Assembly: GCA_018398805.1 (NCBI GenBank)
Contig: JAGFBZ010001926.1
Location: forward strand, 124,001-188,000
Reading direction: 5' to 3'
Length of the DNA: 64,000 nucleotides
DNA from: Hirundichthys speculiger
Taxonomy: Eukaryota; Chordata; Actinopteri; Beloniformes; Exocoetidae
Shown here: in pieces, positions 11,373-23,200 of the stretch
Position numbering within the stretch: position 1 is the stretch's first letter
How the letters are laid out: the number at the start of each line of letters is the position of its first letter
Made by a program: the position numbers and the translations under genes
Notes under the pieces: model-generated
Database searches by the model: none
What the model was told of the DNA's origin: nothing
What the model saw: the letters and a program-made list of their open reading frames with translations, nothing else

Positions 11373-12750
11373 ATGGGAGCTGGTAAGATACTTAAACTAT
11401 ACAATGGCATTCCTTTAAAACTGCATTAGCAAAAAATTTGAATTTCATAAATTCTTAGTTAACTGAGCAAAATGTAAATGAATGAAGCTTGTTTTGAACT
11501 GTGGAAAACCGTTATATGCTGTTTTTTTTTTTTTTGATCATAACAAAAACTGATGCTAACTAAAAAAAAAAAATGTGTCTACATCATCTATTGTAATGGG
11601 ACCCAGACATAATTTGACTGATTTTCATTTATATTCTTCAGATAACACCACTCTTCCTGTTGCTCAGGAATCTGGACTGCAACGGGCCATCAGAAACGTA
11701 CAGACAGTCTCACTGGTCATCTACTGTTTGATATTCGTGGCTGGGACTCTTGGTAATGGTCTGGTGATCTACGTAACAGGCTTCAGAATGAAGAGGACAG
11801 TCAACTCTGTGTGGTTTCTCAACTTGGCCCTGGCTGACTTCCTCTTTACAGCCTTCCTGATTTTCTCAATCATCTCTCTCTCTAAAGGCCACCAGTGGCC
11901 TTTTGGGATGTCCATGTGTAAGCTGAACAGCTTTGTCAACCTTGTCAACATGTTTGCCAGCGTCTTTCTGCTGACAGGCATAAGTCTGGATCGTTGCTTC
12001 TCCATCTGGGTGGTGGTGTGGGCACAAAACAAGCGCACCGTCCGCAAAGCTCAGATAATCAGTGCTGTTATCTGGGGGGCTGCTGCGATCTGCAGCATTC
12101 CTCCTGTTACTTTCCGCACCCTTAGGGAGAGAAAAAATGAAAGTTATTGTGTTTATCCTAAAACAATGACAACTGAACAAAAGTGGATCCTCTACAGTTT
12201 CCGCTTTGTCATGGGCTTCCTCATCCCATTCCTGCTGATACTCATCTCTTATGTGGCCATAGGCATCCGTGCCAGGCGTCTCCAGCGTACAAAAAAATTA
12301 AGTTCTCGCCGAGTCATTTTCTCCATTATTTTTGCATTCTTCATCTGTTGGTTGCCCTTCCATGTTTTCAGTTTCATGGAATTAAAGAAGAAAGAGTTCC
12401 CAAGTCTTAGAAACATTCTTAGTATTGGATCTCCTCTGACTTTGAGCCTGGCTTACATGAACAGCTGCCTGAACCCCATTCTCTATGTGTTCATGTGTGA
12501 CGAGTTCCAGAAGAAGCTCCGGCAGTCCGTCTGTTTTGTTCTCCAGAGCGCCCTGGCAGAGGACCACCTGTCATTCATCTCCGCTTGTTCCCTGTCTTCA
12601 CACTTTTCACTTAGTTCCCAAAAGTCAGATTCTGCTTTACCTTTAGACATGAAAGTTGCAACCACTTCCTTTACTCTCAAAGAGAACAAAGAGGTCATCA
12701 CTGATGGCACCCAGAGCACCAGAGAGATGTCGTCTGATAGGTCATGCTAA
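11373..12750 (+). CDS. chemoattractant-type GPCR, copy 2 (formyl-peptide/chemerin receptor-like)
   Basis: Two coding exons: 11,373-11,382 (Met-Gly-Ala plus one base, then GTAAG) and 11,642-12,750 after TTCTTCAG, 372 codons. It has the same class A architecture as the first copy: GNGLVIYV, LALADFLF, LDRC at the end of TM3, CWLPFH and NPILY. TM1 through the middle of the receptor is almost identical to copy 1 at the nucleotide level. The N-terminus, second extracellular loop, third cytoplasmic loop (RLQRTKKLSSRR), region around TM7 entry and cytoplasmic tail differ. The tail is about 16 residues longer and Ser/Thr-rich, offering kinase/arrestin sites. An ATG at 11,575 opens an in-frame alternative reading through the intron end, but the micro-exon start is favoured because it is shared by both genes. 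The ligand is unknown. Both copies look functional. Confidence 0.9.
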
Positions 12751-13639
12751 CTTAAATTCTTTTTGAGATGAAGAAAGCACCTGTCTCAAATATTGTTATA
12801 TGTACATGCACGTTAAAATGCTGACGTCTCGTGTTTTCCCTAGCAACTGGTGACTCTCCTACAACTTCTGCCATTATTTGCTAAGTAAGCAAATTAGCAT
12901 CATGTAGCCCCAACATTTAGTGAACCAAAGTGAGTAAATATTTGTGTGATTGATCTGCTGATTTATGTTGTAAATAACAAGCTCTTGATAAAATCATCAA
13001 AGCAAGCGTTTAAACATCTGCATCTATAAGCTGTGTCTTTGAAAGCACCCAGTGTAAAACGATCTCAGACACATTTGTGTACAAGTACAAGTTCATGTTG
13101 TTTTTTGTAAACTCTTTTAACAGCTGCTTACTTTACAATGTATAATTGCGGATGATTATCCATAGCAGCACACTGTCAAGACTGATCAAGAGAGATCTGT
13201 TAAGAGAGATCAAACACTCAGTGTTGTTCAGAATAAAAAATATATTGATAAATCACTCGTCTTTTCTCAGTGAAAAATGTGAGACACTCCCTTCGTCATC
13301 TTGATTTATCTGGCAGGATATTCTGAATCTTTCATAATCTTGCATGAGTATGAGATTACGTTCCGGTTCCCAACTACACCCAGAACCACAAAAATCAAGT
13401 GATAAGAGGAAGTCATGATGTAAGATAAATAAAAAAATAAGTATTCATGCCCTTGGTAACTTTTATTTATTTAACTTTTTATTTATCACATATGCCAGAT
13501 TTCAGCCCTTCTCATCAGCTACAATACTCTATAGTGTGGCAAAAGTATTACAACAGTCTTAAATTAGCACAAGCCATTTTGGGACCTCTGTGACCCTACA
13601 GAGAATTAAGGATTAAGCAGGCATGGATGATGGATGGAT
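12751..13639. other. 3'UTR of receptor copy 2 and intergenic DNA
   Basis: Early sequence retains similarity to the 3' flank of copy 1, including AGCTCTTGAT. An AATAAA is present at 13,233. After about 13,260 nothing definable is visible. Confidence 0.5.
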
Positions 13640-14098
13640 GTCCGGTTTACGTGACCCGGAAATGGCTTTGTGCGCAGCAGTTCGGGTAGCATGACCCGAA
13701 CTGCTGGAATCACATACTATATTTGCAATACACTGTGGAAATCTGAATGAGAAATCAGAACATGTATAGATCAAACCAAAGCGCTCTCCAGCTCTGTGTC
13801 TGACATAAGTCTTTTTCTCCTCTGATCATGCCAAACACAGAACATTGCAGGACAACCATGTGCTGCCTACGACATGCAGGAAATCTTGTGTGTGTCAAAC
13901 CACTGTTGAATAAATCCTTGAAGAAGCAGCAGAATCTGGTGATAAATGGAAGGACGCAACTGTCTTGAACAAAAGGGCTCGAAAGTTTTCTTGCAGTCCA
14001 GATTTTTTTTTTTATTAGATTGAATTGTTAATATTTATACCCAAGTTGCTGCCCAACCTGCCGTGCACAAAGCCATTTCTGGGTCACGTAAACAGGAC
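13640..14098. mobile_element. MITE with long (~50 bp) terminal inverted repeats
   Basis: The left arm 13,640-13,691 and the reverse complement of the right arm 14,047-14,098 share GTTTACGTGACCC, then GAAATGGCTTTGTGC and a following AGC, with only scattered differences. The 460-bp unit has no open frame of note. A perfect 13-bp hairpin (13,675-13,687 paired with 13,694-13,706) sits at the inner edge of the left arm. I could not fix target-site duplications, so the superfamily stays open. Confidence 0.8.
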
Positions 14099-14239
14099 CA
14101 ATTGGGCCAAATATTAAAAACAAATTCAGTCCTGTGGCCCGTTTTTTCCATTTCGTATTTTTGATCCAATTCTAAAATTAAATATGAAAAACCAGGCATT
14201 TTTTCGTTTTTGTGTTAGATTAAAAACAAAATAAAAAGT

Positions 14240-14922
14240 TGATTTTCATTTTGTAATTGACAATTGAAAATGGAAAGAACAAATGATACACAGATTCACA
14301 AGATTTAGGAGTGTGTTTATGGGGATTTCTGACCATTCTTCCAGAAGAGCATTTGTGAGGTCAAACACCGATGTTGGCTGAGAAGGTCTGGCTCTCAGTC
14401 TCTGCTCTAATTCATCCCAAAGGTGTTCTATCAGGTTGAGGTCAGGACTCTGTGCAGGCCAGTCATGTTCATCTACACCAGACTCTGCCATCCATGTCTT
14501 TATAGTCCTTGCTTTGTGCACTGGTGCACAGTCATGTTGGAAGAGGAAGGAACCAGCTCCAAACTGTTCCCACACAGTTGGGAGGATGGAATTGTCCAAA
14601 ATGTCTTGGTCTGCTGAAGCATTCAGAGTTCCTTTCACTGGAACTAAGGGGCCAAGCCCAGCTCCTGAAAAACAACCCCACACCATCATCCCCCCGTCCA
14701 CCAAACTTTACACTACACGGCATCCTATCACAGTTCCACGCTGGAATTCACTGAGCTCCTGAGAGCAACCCATTCTTTCACAAATGTTTCTTTAAAAAAA
14801 TTGTCTGCATGCCTAGGCGCTTAATTTTATACACATGTGGCCATGGAAGTGATTGGAACACCTCATCCAAATGATTCTGATCATTTGGATGGGTGAGCAA
14901 ATACTTTTGGGAATATAGTGTA
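14240..14922 (-). mobile_element. internally deleted Tc1-like element with transposase relic
   Basis: On the minus strand an open frame of 152 codons (14,246-14,704) covers the C-terminal half of a Tc1 transposase: [22 protein letters not shown] (second catalytic Asp) and [20 protein letters not shown] (third catalytic Glu). Upstream of it, the transposase middle is joined directly to terminal sequence (near 14,718), so the N-terminal half and the first Asp region are missing. The outer end reads GGGTGAGCAAATACTTTTGG then TATAGTGTA at 14,922. The other terminus is lost near 14,300. It is non-functional. Confidence 0.88.
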
Positions 14923-14989
14923 TTACAATAGAACGAAATTTCCTCAATCATTCATTATAATGTTTTTAACACTAACACCGACTTTACAC

Positions 14990-15167
14990 TTTTTTTGGCA
15001 CTAATGGCCTTTATTCATATTGAGGGAGGGCAGAGAGAGAGAATGGGGAGGACATGTAGCGGAGGGTTGCACGGGCCGGCGGTCAAGCCCACGACTGCTG
15101 TATTGATGACTATGGCCTCTGTGCATGGGCTGCCTGCACTGACCATTGTGCCACTGAGCGGCCCCAA
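14990..15167 (-). mobile_element. tRNA-derived SINE
   Basis: Read on the minus strand it begins GGGGCCGCTCAGTGGCACAA. It contains a box A-like TGGCACAATGGTC (15,141-15,153) and, about 55 bases later, a box B-like GGGCTTGACCGCC (about 15,078-15,090). It ends with AATAAAGGCCATTAGTGCC and an A-tail (T-run at 14,990-14,996 on the + strand). The spacing of the two pol III boxes, the length of about 175 bp and the A-tail make a tRNA-derived SINE the best reading. It is not a functional tRNA. Confidence 0.75.
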
Positions 15168-16132
15168 CATTATATTCACAATTTACTTTGTCATTAATTT
15201 CATTCCAACCAATATGATCCAAATATATCACTTGTCTTAATTCTTTCATTTAACATCCATTCTATCATTTCAGACTCATAACACCTCATACCTACAATGA
15301 AACCTTTACCATTTTATGATGTTACCAGCCCTTTTCAAAAGATTTAAAAGATGTCCATTAACTCAGGATACCAAGTAATTTTTTTTTTCTAAGTGTATGA
15401 GAAGATCGACAGCAGGCCAGTTCCATCTGACATGTTCTTACTCACATGACACTTAAAATTGTCCGGATTCCTTAAATCATTTAATGTCATAATTATTATT
15501 AAATTAAAAATAAATTAAATAATTTAATGTGTAAAAAGCTTCCAACTATTTTTAGTACTTTGACATTTAACAGTAATATATAAGTGTACACAACACATAC
15601 ATAAGGGCCCAGTTTTCTTTTTATCGATGATTACTAGTGCCCTAATTTATAACTTTATCCATTTTATCTTGTCTTGATAATTTTTTATATAAATAATTTG
15701 TTATTTTTGACCAATTGTTCTTGTTGCAGAATTCTGTGAAACCTGTGTCAAAATCAAGGAGGCATACTTCCAGGTGGAAGAGATTTGAAGGGGCTTTATT
15801 ATGTCAAGTATCCAAAAGTCACAGTGTGCTTGGAATGGTGGTACTGAAAAATGTGTTTTATTTTTATTCATTTTATATCTACAATAAATGTCCATTAATT
15901 AAAATTTCATATCACACTATAACTCATTCCCATGCAAAAAAAAAAAAAAGAAAAAAAAATGTTCAACAAAATGCTTCCATTAAGCAAAGGACATTTTTTT
16001 AGGGTTCAAAGTTCTATTCACGCTTTCCTATGTATCTAATTGCGTAGGAGGCAGGTGTATTCAAAAGTTAACCTAAAACCTTCTTTCAAATGCAAGAGTT
16101 CATTCTGCACTGAAGACCTGGAAGGCATCCAG
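15168..16132. other. intergenic DNA and presumed 3'UTR of lin37
   Basis: AT-rich DNA with homopolymers near 15,380, 15,938 and 15,948. The part next to 16,132 is presumably the lin37 3'UTR, read from the minus strand. No other gene seen. Confidence 0.45.
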
Positions 16133-19100
16133 TCAGTGATCATAGAGGTCTTTCATTTCCTTCAATATCTTGATGCTCTCACTGTATCTTAACTGGTTCT
16201 TGCTGGAGCAGTCCTTCCATCTGAAAAACATCAGTAACAGTGAGCACAACCCATACTGGGCTAAACACTTTATCTGTAACTTTTAAAAAAAGATTAAGCT
16301 AACACATTAATATGAAGAGTGTCTCATGGCAAAATATCCTACATACTCTTGCCAATTGTAATTTTCCTGTCCTGGATTTCTTTGCTTAGCTGCTTTTTTT
16401 AAACAGAAAAAACTACAGTGTTTAATTAAAAAATGTTTAAAGATAGGCCTTCAAGAAATTACCTTTGCCTTATCTTCTTCCAACGTTCCATGTGGTCGCT
16501 TATGAGAGATCCTGATACTGTAACATCGGTTAACTGCGGAAAAATTATTATTTGATTCAATGTTCAACTTTTAGAACTTGCACAATTGGCAAAATAAAAC
16601 ACTGCCATCTTAATTTTAAAGAAGAACCTTGGCAACAGAGGGTTTTGTGGGTTTTTCAGTCTGTGGGATCCTGAGATTGACGGGTTCACCAGAAGGGGTA
16701 ACTGGATATAAAGTTGGAGGAGGAAGTCTGTACACATACTGATTTTTACCATTCATCATGTCTGTAACCTGGAAAAAGAAAAAAAAATTGAAAAATGAAA
16801 ATGAAATCATTAGTAATTTACAATAACCTATTTCAGGCATTATGAGGCCCAGACAAGAAATAAGACACCAACAGCTTTTGGGTAGGGCTGGGAACAATTT
16901 CAACTTTTTAATTTAATCTGTATGGTCTTTTTTATGTTTTCATCTAATTATTAATTATGATTGTCTATACCAATTCTCCAGTCTATATGGTGGAGCCCCA
17001 CCCCTGCCTTTCCACCCGTACAGGCTGGTGAAATGAAAATCAAACAAATACAGTTAATTTCTCACCTCTTCCTCTGACATACTGTGTGGGGAGCTTGGAG
17101 AAGCTGCTGGCTCTCGGACAGAGGGATTGTTTCTCATCCAGGCACGGCAGATTGGATACAGCGGGGTGCTGGTGTTAAACTGAGCCAAATCAACACTGCG
17201 ATCAAACAACTTTATAATATAGGCATCTAAGAAGAGGAGAAAGATAGAAAATAGAAAAACAATATGGTCACACAGTAAATGATATGCAGCTACAACTAAA
17301 TACCCAGTGTCTGCATTGAGTTTACTTTGTTTATGCTGATTGGTCTCCGGTATGCCATCATCCATGTCCTTTCGCTTCTTCCTTCGATGCTGTGAAAATC
17401 GGGCTGAAGGTCTAAAGAAAATAGTTTTAAAAAGATAAGAAAAACAAATCTAAATCAAATATGGGAATTTACAGCAAATCAAGGAGAATCACAAATGTTT
17501 TACCCATCTTTTTTTTTTTTTATTTTATCATCACCACAGAGACATTTTTTTCCTGTTACATATTCATTTAAAATAAATAAATAAACAAATAAACAAATAA
17601 ATGTATTTGAGACATTGTCAGCTCAGAGGGATAAATGCACACGCTTACCTTTTTCCAGCAGATGATGGAGACAAATCCCTAAAGAGAGCACGCAGATTAT
17701 GCAATCTAAATAACCCCATTTATACTTTTTTCAAATGTTAAAAAACAACGAGTTTTACTGAGTTCACTGCGACATGCAAGGTCGCTAGGTCATTAGTTAT
17801 ATCAATCATTCTCTACAATAAAAAAATAAATAAATATATATATTTAAAAAATTACCAGTCCATACTTGTTTAAAGACTCCCCTGAAATTTTTCCTGGATC
17901 ACTCTCATTTGGCTCCCTGTTCAAAGTACAATAAAACAACGTTAGATATTAAAATGTAAACAAAACAATAAATATTGATAATGAAAAATTAGAAAGCAAA
18001 CCTTTCATTTTCACTTTTCTCTACAAGTCCCTTTAGCAAAGCATCCAGTCTGCTGCGTGCACCAGCTCCCTCTACATCTAAAAATGGAATATTATTCAGA
18101 AAGGAACTAAAGGCGACATTAGAAAACAAAGATCACTTTGACTTGGCTTCAGATGCCAGATTACAAACTCTAAAACTCTGAAAAAAATGCAACCGTCACT
18201 TTGTTTGGGGCCACCTCTATCTAAAAGTGTTTCATTCAGTAAGTGATTGAGATTTGCAGAGAACTCATACGTCACCAGCCCAAAACAAAACTGAATTATC
18301 CAGCTTCCCATCTTTATCTTTACCCAACATCACAGTCACATCATGCTGCATTTGTTGCATTTTGGAAGTCGGAAGCTGAAGCTGCTTAGGTTTCATTTTT
18401 TGCTTTGCTATTAACCACATTTCCCATCAACAATTATATGATTGAATTAACTCAGGAAAAAAAGTAAGTTTATGACTCTGCTAAAACTTTAATGTTTTAT
18501 ACCTTGACTGAGAAATCTAATTCTTAAGAAACAGCCCCGTTTGATGGTAATGTCATATTTCTTGGATATACATTTTCAAAAAGATGGTAATTGATTTGAT
18601 TATTTTTAAACATATTTATATCTAAAAAATAATATAGTCTAATAGGATGAGGTTTTATGGATTTGTCAATTTAATTTTGTTAGAGGTTTGTGTGTACAGT
18701 CATTCTTTCTGGACATCTTTGGCAGTTTCTCTGTGGTTTTCATATTATTCATATCAAAAACAGAATTACATTTTATTGACCCAAATTAAGAAATATATTG
18801 CAGTATAAGCTTTGGCCATATAGTCCATCCCCAGCACTCATACTGTAAGGACATGCTTCAAAGGTTACTGACTGCAATTTATGTCTAAATGAATATTTCC
18901 ATGGAATCGTGAAACTGTGAGGAAACACTTCATACGGGGCAAATCCTACAGGACAGAGGGGTAAAAGTGAAGGAAAATTGTAATGTTGAACAACTGACAT
19001 CATCCCATCCCGAAAAAACAACTGCACCAAAATTAATTGGAAATCTAAAGTTGAAAAGGGAGTAGCTGTAAAAAAGAAAAAAAAAACAGTGTGGTATTTT

Positions 19101-19375
19101 GACTAAAGCATGTAACATACACTTCATTAAGCATCTAATATCAGATAATTCACTCGTCTATTAACAATTACTTTATTAAGCACGTTACATGTTCAGACAA
19201 TTGCGTCCATAGTGAAAAAATTACAAGACATGACTCCTTTAAAAAAATGTACGGACTTTAAGGTGATTCGGGGTTTTGGTTCATGTCAGGTGACTGGTTT
19301 ATTACTGAGCCTTTAAGTACATATATTGATAACGTCCTTACCTGGCCTTTCAGTCTTGATCTTAACGTGGTGCAT
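16133..19375 (-). CDS. lin37: LIN37, MuvB/DREAM complex subunit
   Basis: Nine coding exons on the minus strand: 19,375-19,342, 18,077-18,002, 17,916-17,866, 17,678-17,649, 17,411-17,326, 17,226-17,066, 16,768-16,628, 16,533-16,463 and 16,220-16,133. All have GT-AG borders and matching phases and give 245 residues, against 246 in human LIN37. Landmarks in order are GKRPSARF followed by a basic [11 protein letters not shown] patch, [32 protein letters not shown] (the conserved domain, about residues 90-130), YRLPPPT, and the C-terminal [10 protein letters not shown]...[18 protein letters not shown]37 is a nuclear subunit of the MuvB core that, with p130/E2F4-DP, represses cell-cycle genes in quiescence. 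Start choice is the only ATG in exon 1 ([11 protein letters not shown], matching the VKVK start of mammals). It is divergent to proser3, with an intergenic gap of about 850 bp. Confidence 0.95.
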
Positions 19376-20223
19376 ACTTGTACCCTTATCTATGTATTCT
19401 TTGGAGAATTGCACACCTTTTATAGAAGTTAACTGTCATTAACCGAGGGGGCAGGTGTCCTTTATGTTGTTGCTGACTGCAGGTTGACAGCTAACAGCTA
19501 TTTTAGCCAGCCAATTTAGCCACCCTCTGTAAAAGCCGTACTGATTAACGTTAAAAAATACCTCACAAATTCCACGATAACTGCATATACCAAGCATACA
19601 TATTGATTAGATAAGACCTGCGCCTACGTTTCTCCATACATTGCCTAAACAGTTACGGCAGAGCGTTTGTTTTGTTGCTACGGACTAGCCACCACCGTTG
19701 CTAACTGAGCTTATCTTTGACGAGTACATCGGAAGAGGGTTTCCTCTTCCGCGCGCTGCCAGTTTCCCGTGTGCTGATTGGAGCTTGTGAGAACAATGTT
19801 TTTCTTCTGATTGGACAAATGGCATGTCTGTCATTTTTAAGACGGTACCCATTGGCTGTATGTAAACAACAACTGAAATAAACTGACGCTCTCCTCCGGT
19901 TTCATCGATAATCGAAATAGTTTTGACTTTTAGAGGCGTTATGTGGTTATATTTTCTACTGTAAAATACGACTTTTACTTTGAATAGTGCTTCAAATGTC
20001 AACCGTTATGCCGCTGTTTGTTGAAAGGTAACTTGCGACTATCTGTCGCCTGATTCCATCGTAACTTTTGCACTGAAGGTCAGTGTATAATGTGGCCATT
20101 GTCTTTTGCAATACCTATTCAGCAAATGCTGTTATTGGGTTGATTTAAGATTACGTAAAAATTAGGTTTTCACTGAAAAAGCCTCATCTGTGCGTCTTGT
20201 GTCAGTGACGTTATAAATCTGCT
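19376..20223. promoter_or_regulatory. divergent lin37/proser3 promoter with three CCAAT boxes
   Basis: The gap separates two genes transcribed away from each other. Three inverted CCAAT cores (ATTGG) lie at 19,777-19,781, 19,810-19,814 and 19,851-19,855, spaced 33 and 41 bases apart, typical of NF-Y arrays. An E2F-like TTTCCCG lies at about 19,763. TTTGAA (CHR-like) occurs at 19,979 and, inverted, at 19,991. Motif presence is directly visible; regulation by NF-Y, E2F or DREAM is inference. Confidence 0.5.
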
Positions 20224-23200
20224 ATGGAATCCAGGTGAGATCTAATGGACACAATTTAAAGTACCTTAAACAAGAGCTACAGTTAGTAATGTCTGTTTTT
20301 GTTATAGTGCACCCGTGTTTACAAGACAGAATCCCTTCCCACCTGCATCCACAGTGAGGAGGACACACTACCACCCTTCTATCAAGCAGACCTTGTCAAA
20401 GAAAGAGAGAAAAACTGTGTGTTCCAAAGCCAGCCTTTAATATCTTTCATAACTATACAAATTCTAATATAGATTTTTTTTAATGACCAAAACATGTCTT
20501 CACTTTTTTTGTTCTTCTTGCAGACTTTGAGCCCTGTTCGTTTAAGCCAGAGATCCAGCACACAGTTGCAATCTCTAAATCATGATAGCCAAAGACTGTG
20601 TAAGAAACTTGACAGTAGTTTTTCTGCTGTTGGTGAACAACCTGATTTCAGAGAAATCTGGCCTTCCTCTGACAGCGGATCTTCTCCAGGCAGCAATACT
20701 AGCTCTCCTGAGCAGACTGCTTGGGTGCCCCAAGCACCCAAGCAGTCTACAAAATCAGAGACATCCACCGTTTCCTCTGGAGTGAAGGAGGACTCAGTGC
20801 TGGCAAAGTACATCTCCATGTGTTATTTTAATAAAGAGATCTTTGACTTTTCTTTGCACTGTAATGCATTGAGTTTTTCTCTCACAGATACATAGATCGT
20901 TTTCGCCGCGGTCGGCCTCAGAGTCGGGAGGAGCGCCAGCAGATGACCTCTGTCTCTGAACATGAGCAGTTCCCCTTTTGGTGGACCAGATCAACATCAA
21001 CTGCTACAGTGGACAAAGGTATATTTTCACTCACTGATGTAGTTATTAGTATGGCTATTATTTTACAGATTTTTCATTTTAACAAATCTCTATGGCAATC
21101 TTTTTGTGCAATCATTCCTTTGAATGGGTCTTCTTCTGGCCCTAAAAGATGCCCATGATACTGCCACTTACAGCCCAGCTGATCCACGTCAACATGACAG
21201 ATCTCTCAGTGTGAGTTTTTTTTTTCTTTGTACCAGTTTGCTGGAAGTTAGCCACGATATAGCTTAATGATATGTTGTTTTTCCTTTCCACTCAATTAAA
21301 ATGATTGGTGTATTCTTGGTAAGAAATGCCAAATGTATTACAAATTTGTCTTTATTATTTGAAAAACTAAGATTATAAAAAAAACACCAGCTATTACTCC
21401 ATTTTGCTTTTTGTTCTCTTTGTATGCTGTTATAACAGCTTATCAGATTTTCACCATGCCCTATTCGTGCCAACATTTTCTCAATAACAGGAGACCAGAT
21501 TGTCTGGAGGAGAAACAGTTTATTCAAACTGTGCATGTAAATATTTTAAAAGTGTACCACTTCATTTGGAAATATCTTTGAGATGCCTGCTGAGCTGCTG
21601 TTTGTGCACCCACACTTGAAACGTTGTTTTGCCCGTTGATGTAGAATGCATTATCCCTTTTTAAAAATGTGGAATGAAAAACATTAGAATGTTTGTGATT
21701 TACATGTATTTGATATTTGAATTTATTGCATTGTGCTCTTCCTGTTGTCTTTGTTTCCCAGGTTTTGTCTGACTCTTCTCAGGGAGAATATGATGATACA
21801 GAGATACTACACCTCCAAGAAAGGGCCAACAGACTCCTCCTGAGAGGGTATATAGATCAACAAGTAACACCGATTCTAACTGCGTGCTTGCCTTCAGTAG
21901 CAGTTAATGTGTTATCTTTCTAACAGTGAATGTAGCCTGAGTGATGAATCTGTCCTTGTCAGCTCAGAAGGGTTGGGATGCTCAGATTTCTCCTCTCCAG
22001 TCACTGTAGATGAGCCAGTACGACAACCGTTGATTCCTAGTTTGATAAAGTCTCCTGCTGGTGAGGCATGAATGTGATGTTTAGAAATGATTAATAATTA
22101 CTTTTGCTCTGTGTTTGATATCTAAAACAACAAAAATTTGTCCATGTGTTTGCAGCGAAGGCTAGGTCAGACTCAGCTCATGCTGTGTCCTCCCAAAAAT
22201 CTGTGATCCCTACTCTAGCGCCCCCACGCGGCCAGAAGACGATATTTTGTTCCAGTGGCGTCTACGGAGAAAGATGGAGCAAGCAAGGGAGAGGCCCCAG
22301 TCCCAACAACGCTCCAGTCTTCATAGTTCTGCATTGAGCTGGCAGGCCCCCAGTTTAAATTTTCCCTTAGCCAATGGACAAGCTAACAAGGTCAGAATCA
22401 GGTTGTAGCATTTATTTTGTGCATTATAAATTGCAGATTGACAAAATGTCATGCCTTTTCTCCTTCTCGCATAATCTGTAGCAACAGATGAGCACTCAGC
22501 CCTCACAGTTCTCGCAACGAGATGCTCATCTACACATCACTGCTCCAGAGCCAGAAACCACAGAGGTCCCAAGACCATGCCCGCCACCTCCAAGCCCTTC
22601 ACTCTTCCCGAATTATGTTGTCTCCAGCTCTTCATTGTCTCAACCGCAGGCTATTACCCATGTTCCTGCTCACATGCATTTACTCTGTGATGTCCTACCC
22701 TGTCCCATCCAGCCACCTCATGCTGGAGGGAAGCAAACTATTTCACAAAGGTTAGAGGAGTCTCAAATCAAAGTTGTCCATAAAAGAACCCAAGTCCCTG
22801 AAACCTCGCCTGATACCTACAGTATGCTATCCTCACCTCGTGCATCATCTGGAACCATAAACGGAGAGGGGTCTAGTCACCAACAAGTACCTGAGATGAC
22901 TAGGAAAAAGAAAGGAGAGAAAAAAGAGTCTGAGAAGAAGACGGCAAAGTCCACGAGACAGCAGAGGAAAACAAGAAGGTGAAGTATTGAAACGAGAATA
23001 GTGTATAGTAATCAAGTGTGAATGTATAGTAAACATCCTTTTGGGTATTGCTGTACAATCAGGGGTTCTTCACATCAGAGTCTTCCAAATAAGGCCACAC
23101 TGTGGAAAGAACAGCATCAACAGGAGGGAGGCCAGGAGTTTTCCAGGAAAAGCTGCACCATTAATCATGAACCACCACCCTCTCCAGTCCACACAGCCCT

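Noticed and set aside
15079..15153. tRNA gene suggested by box A and box B on the minus strand
   Set aside because: The sequence does not fold into a plausible cloverleaf with an anticodon arm, and it continues into a SINE body with an A-tail.
20580..20819. Minus-strand open frame opposite proser3 exon 3
   Set aside because: Explained by codon composition of the sense exon.
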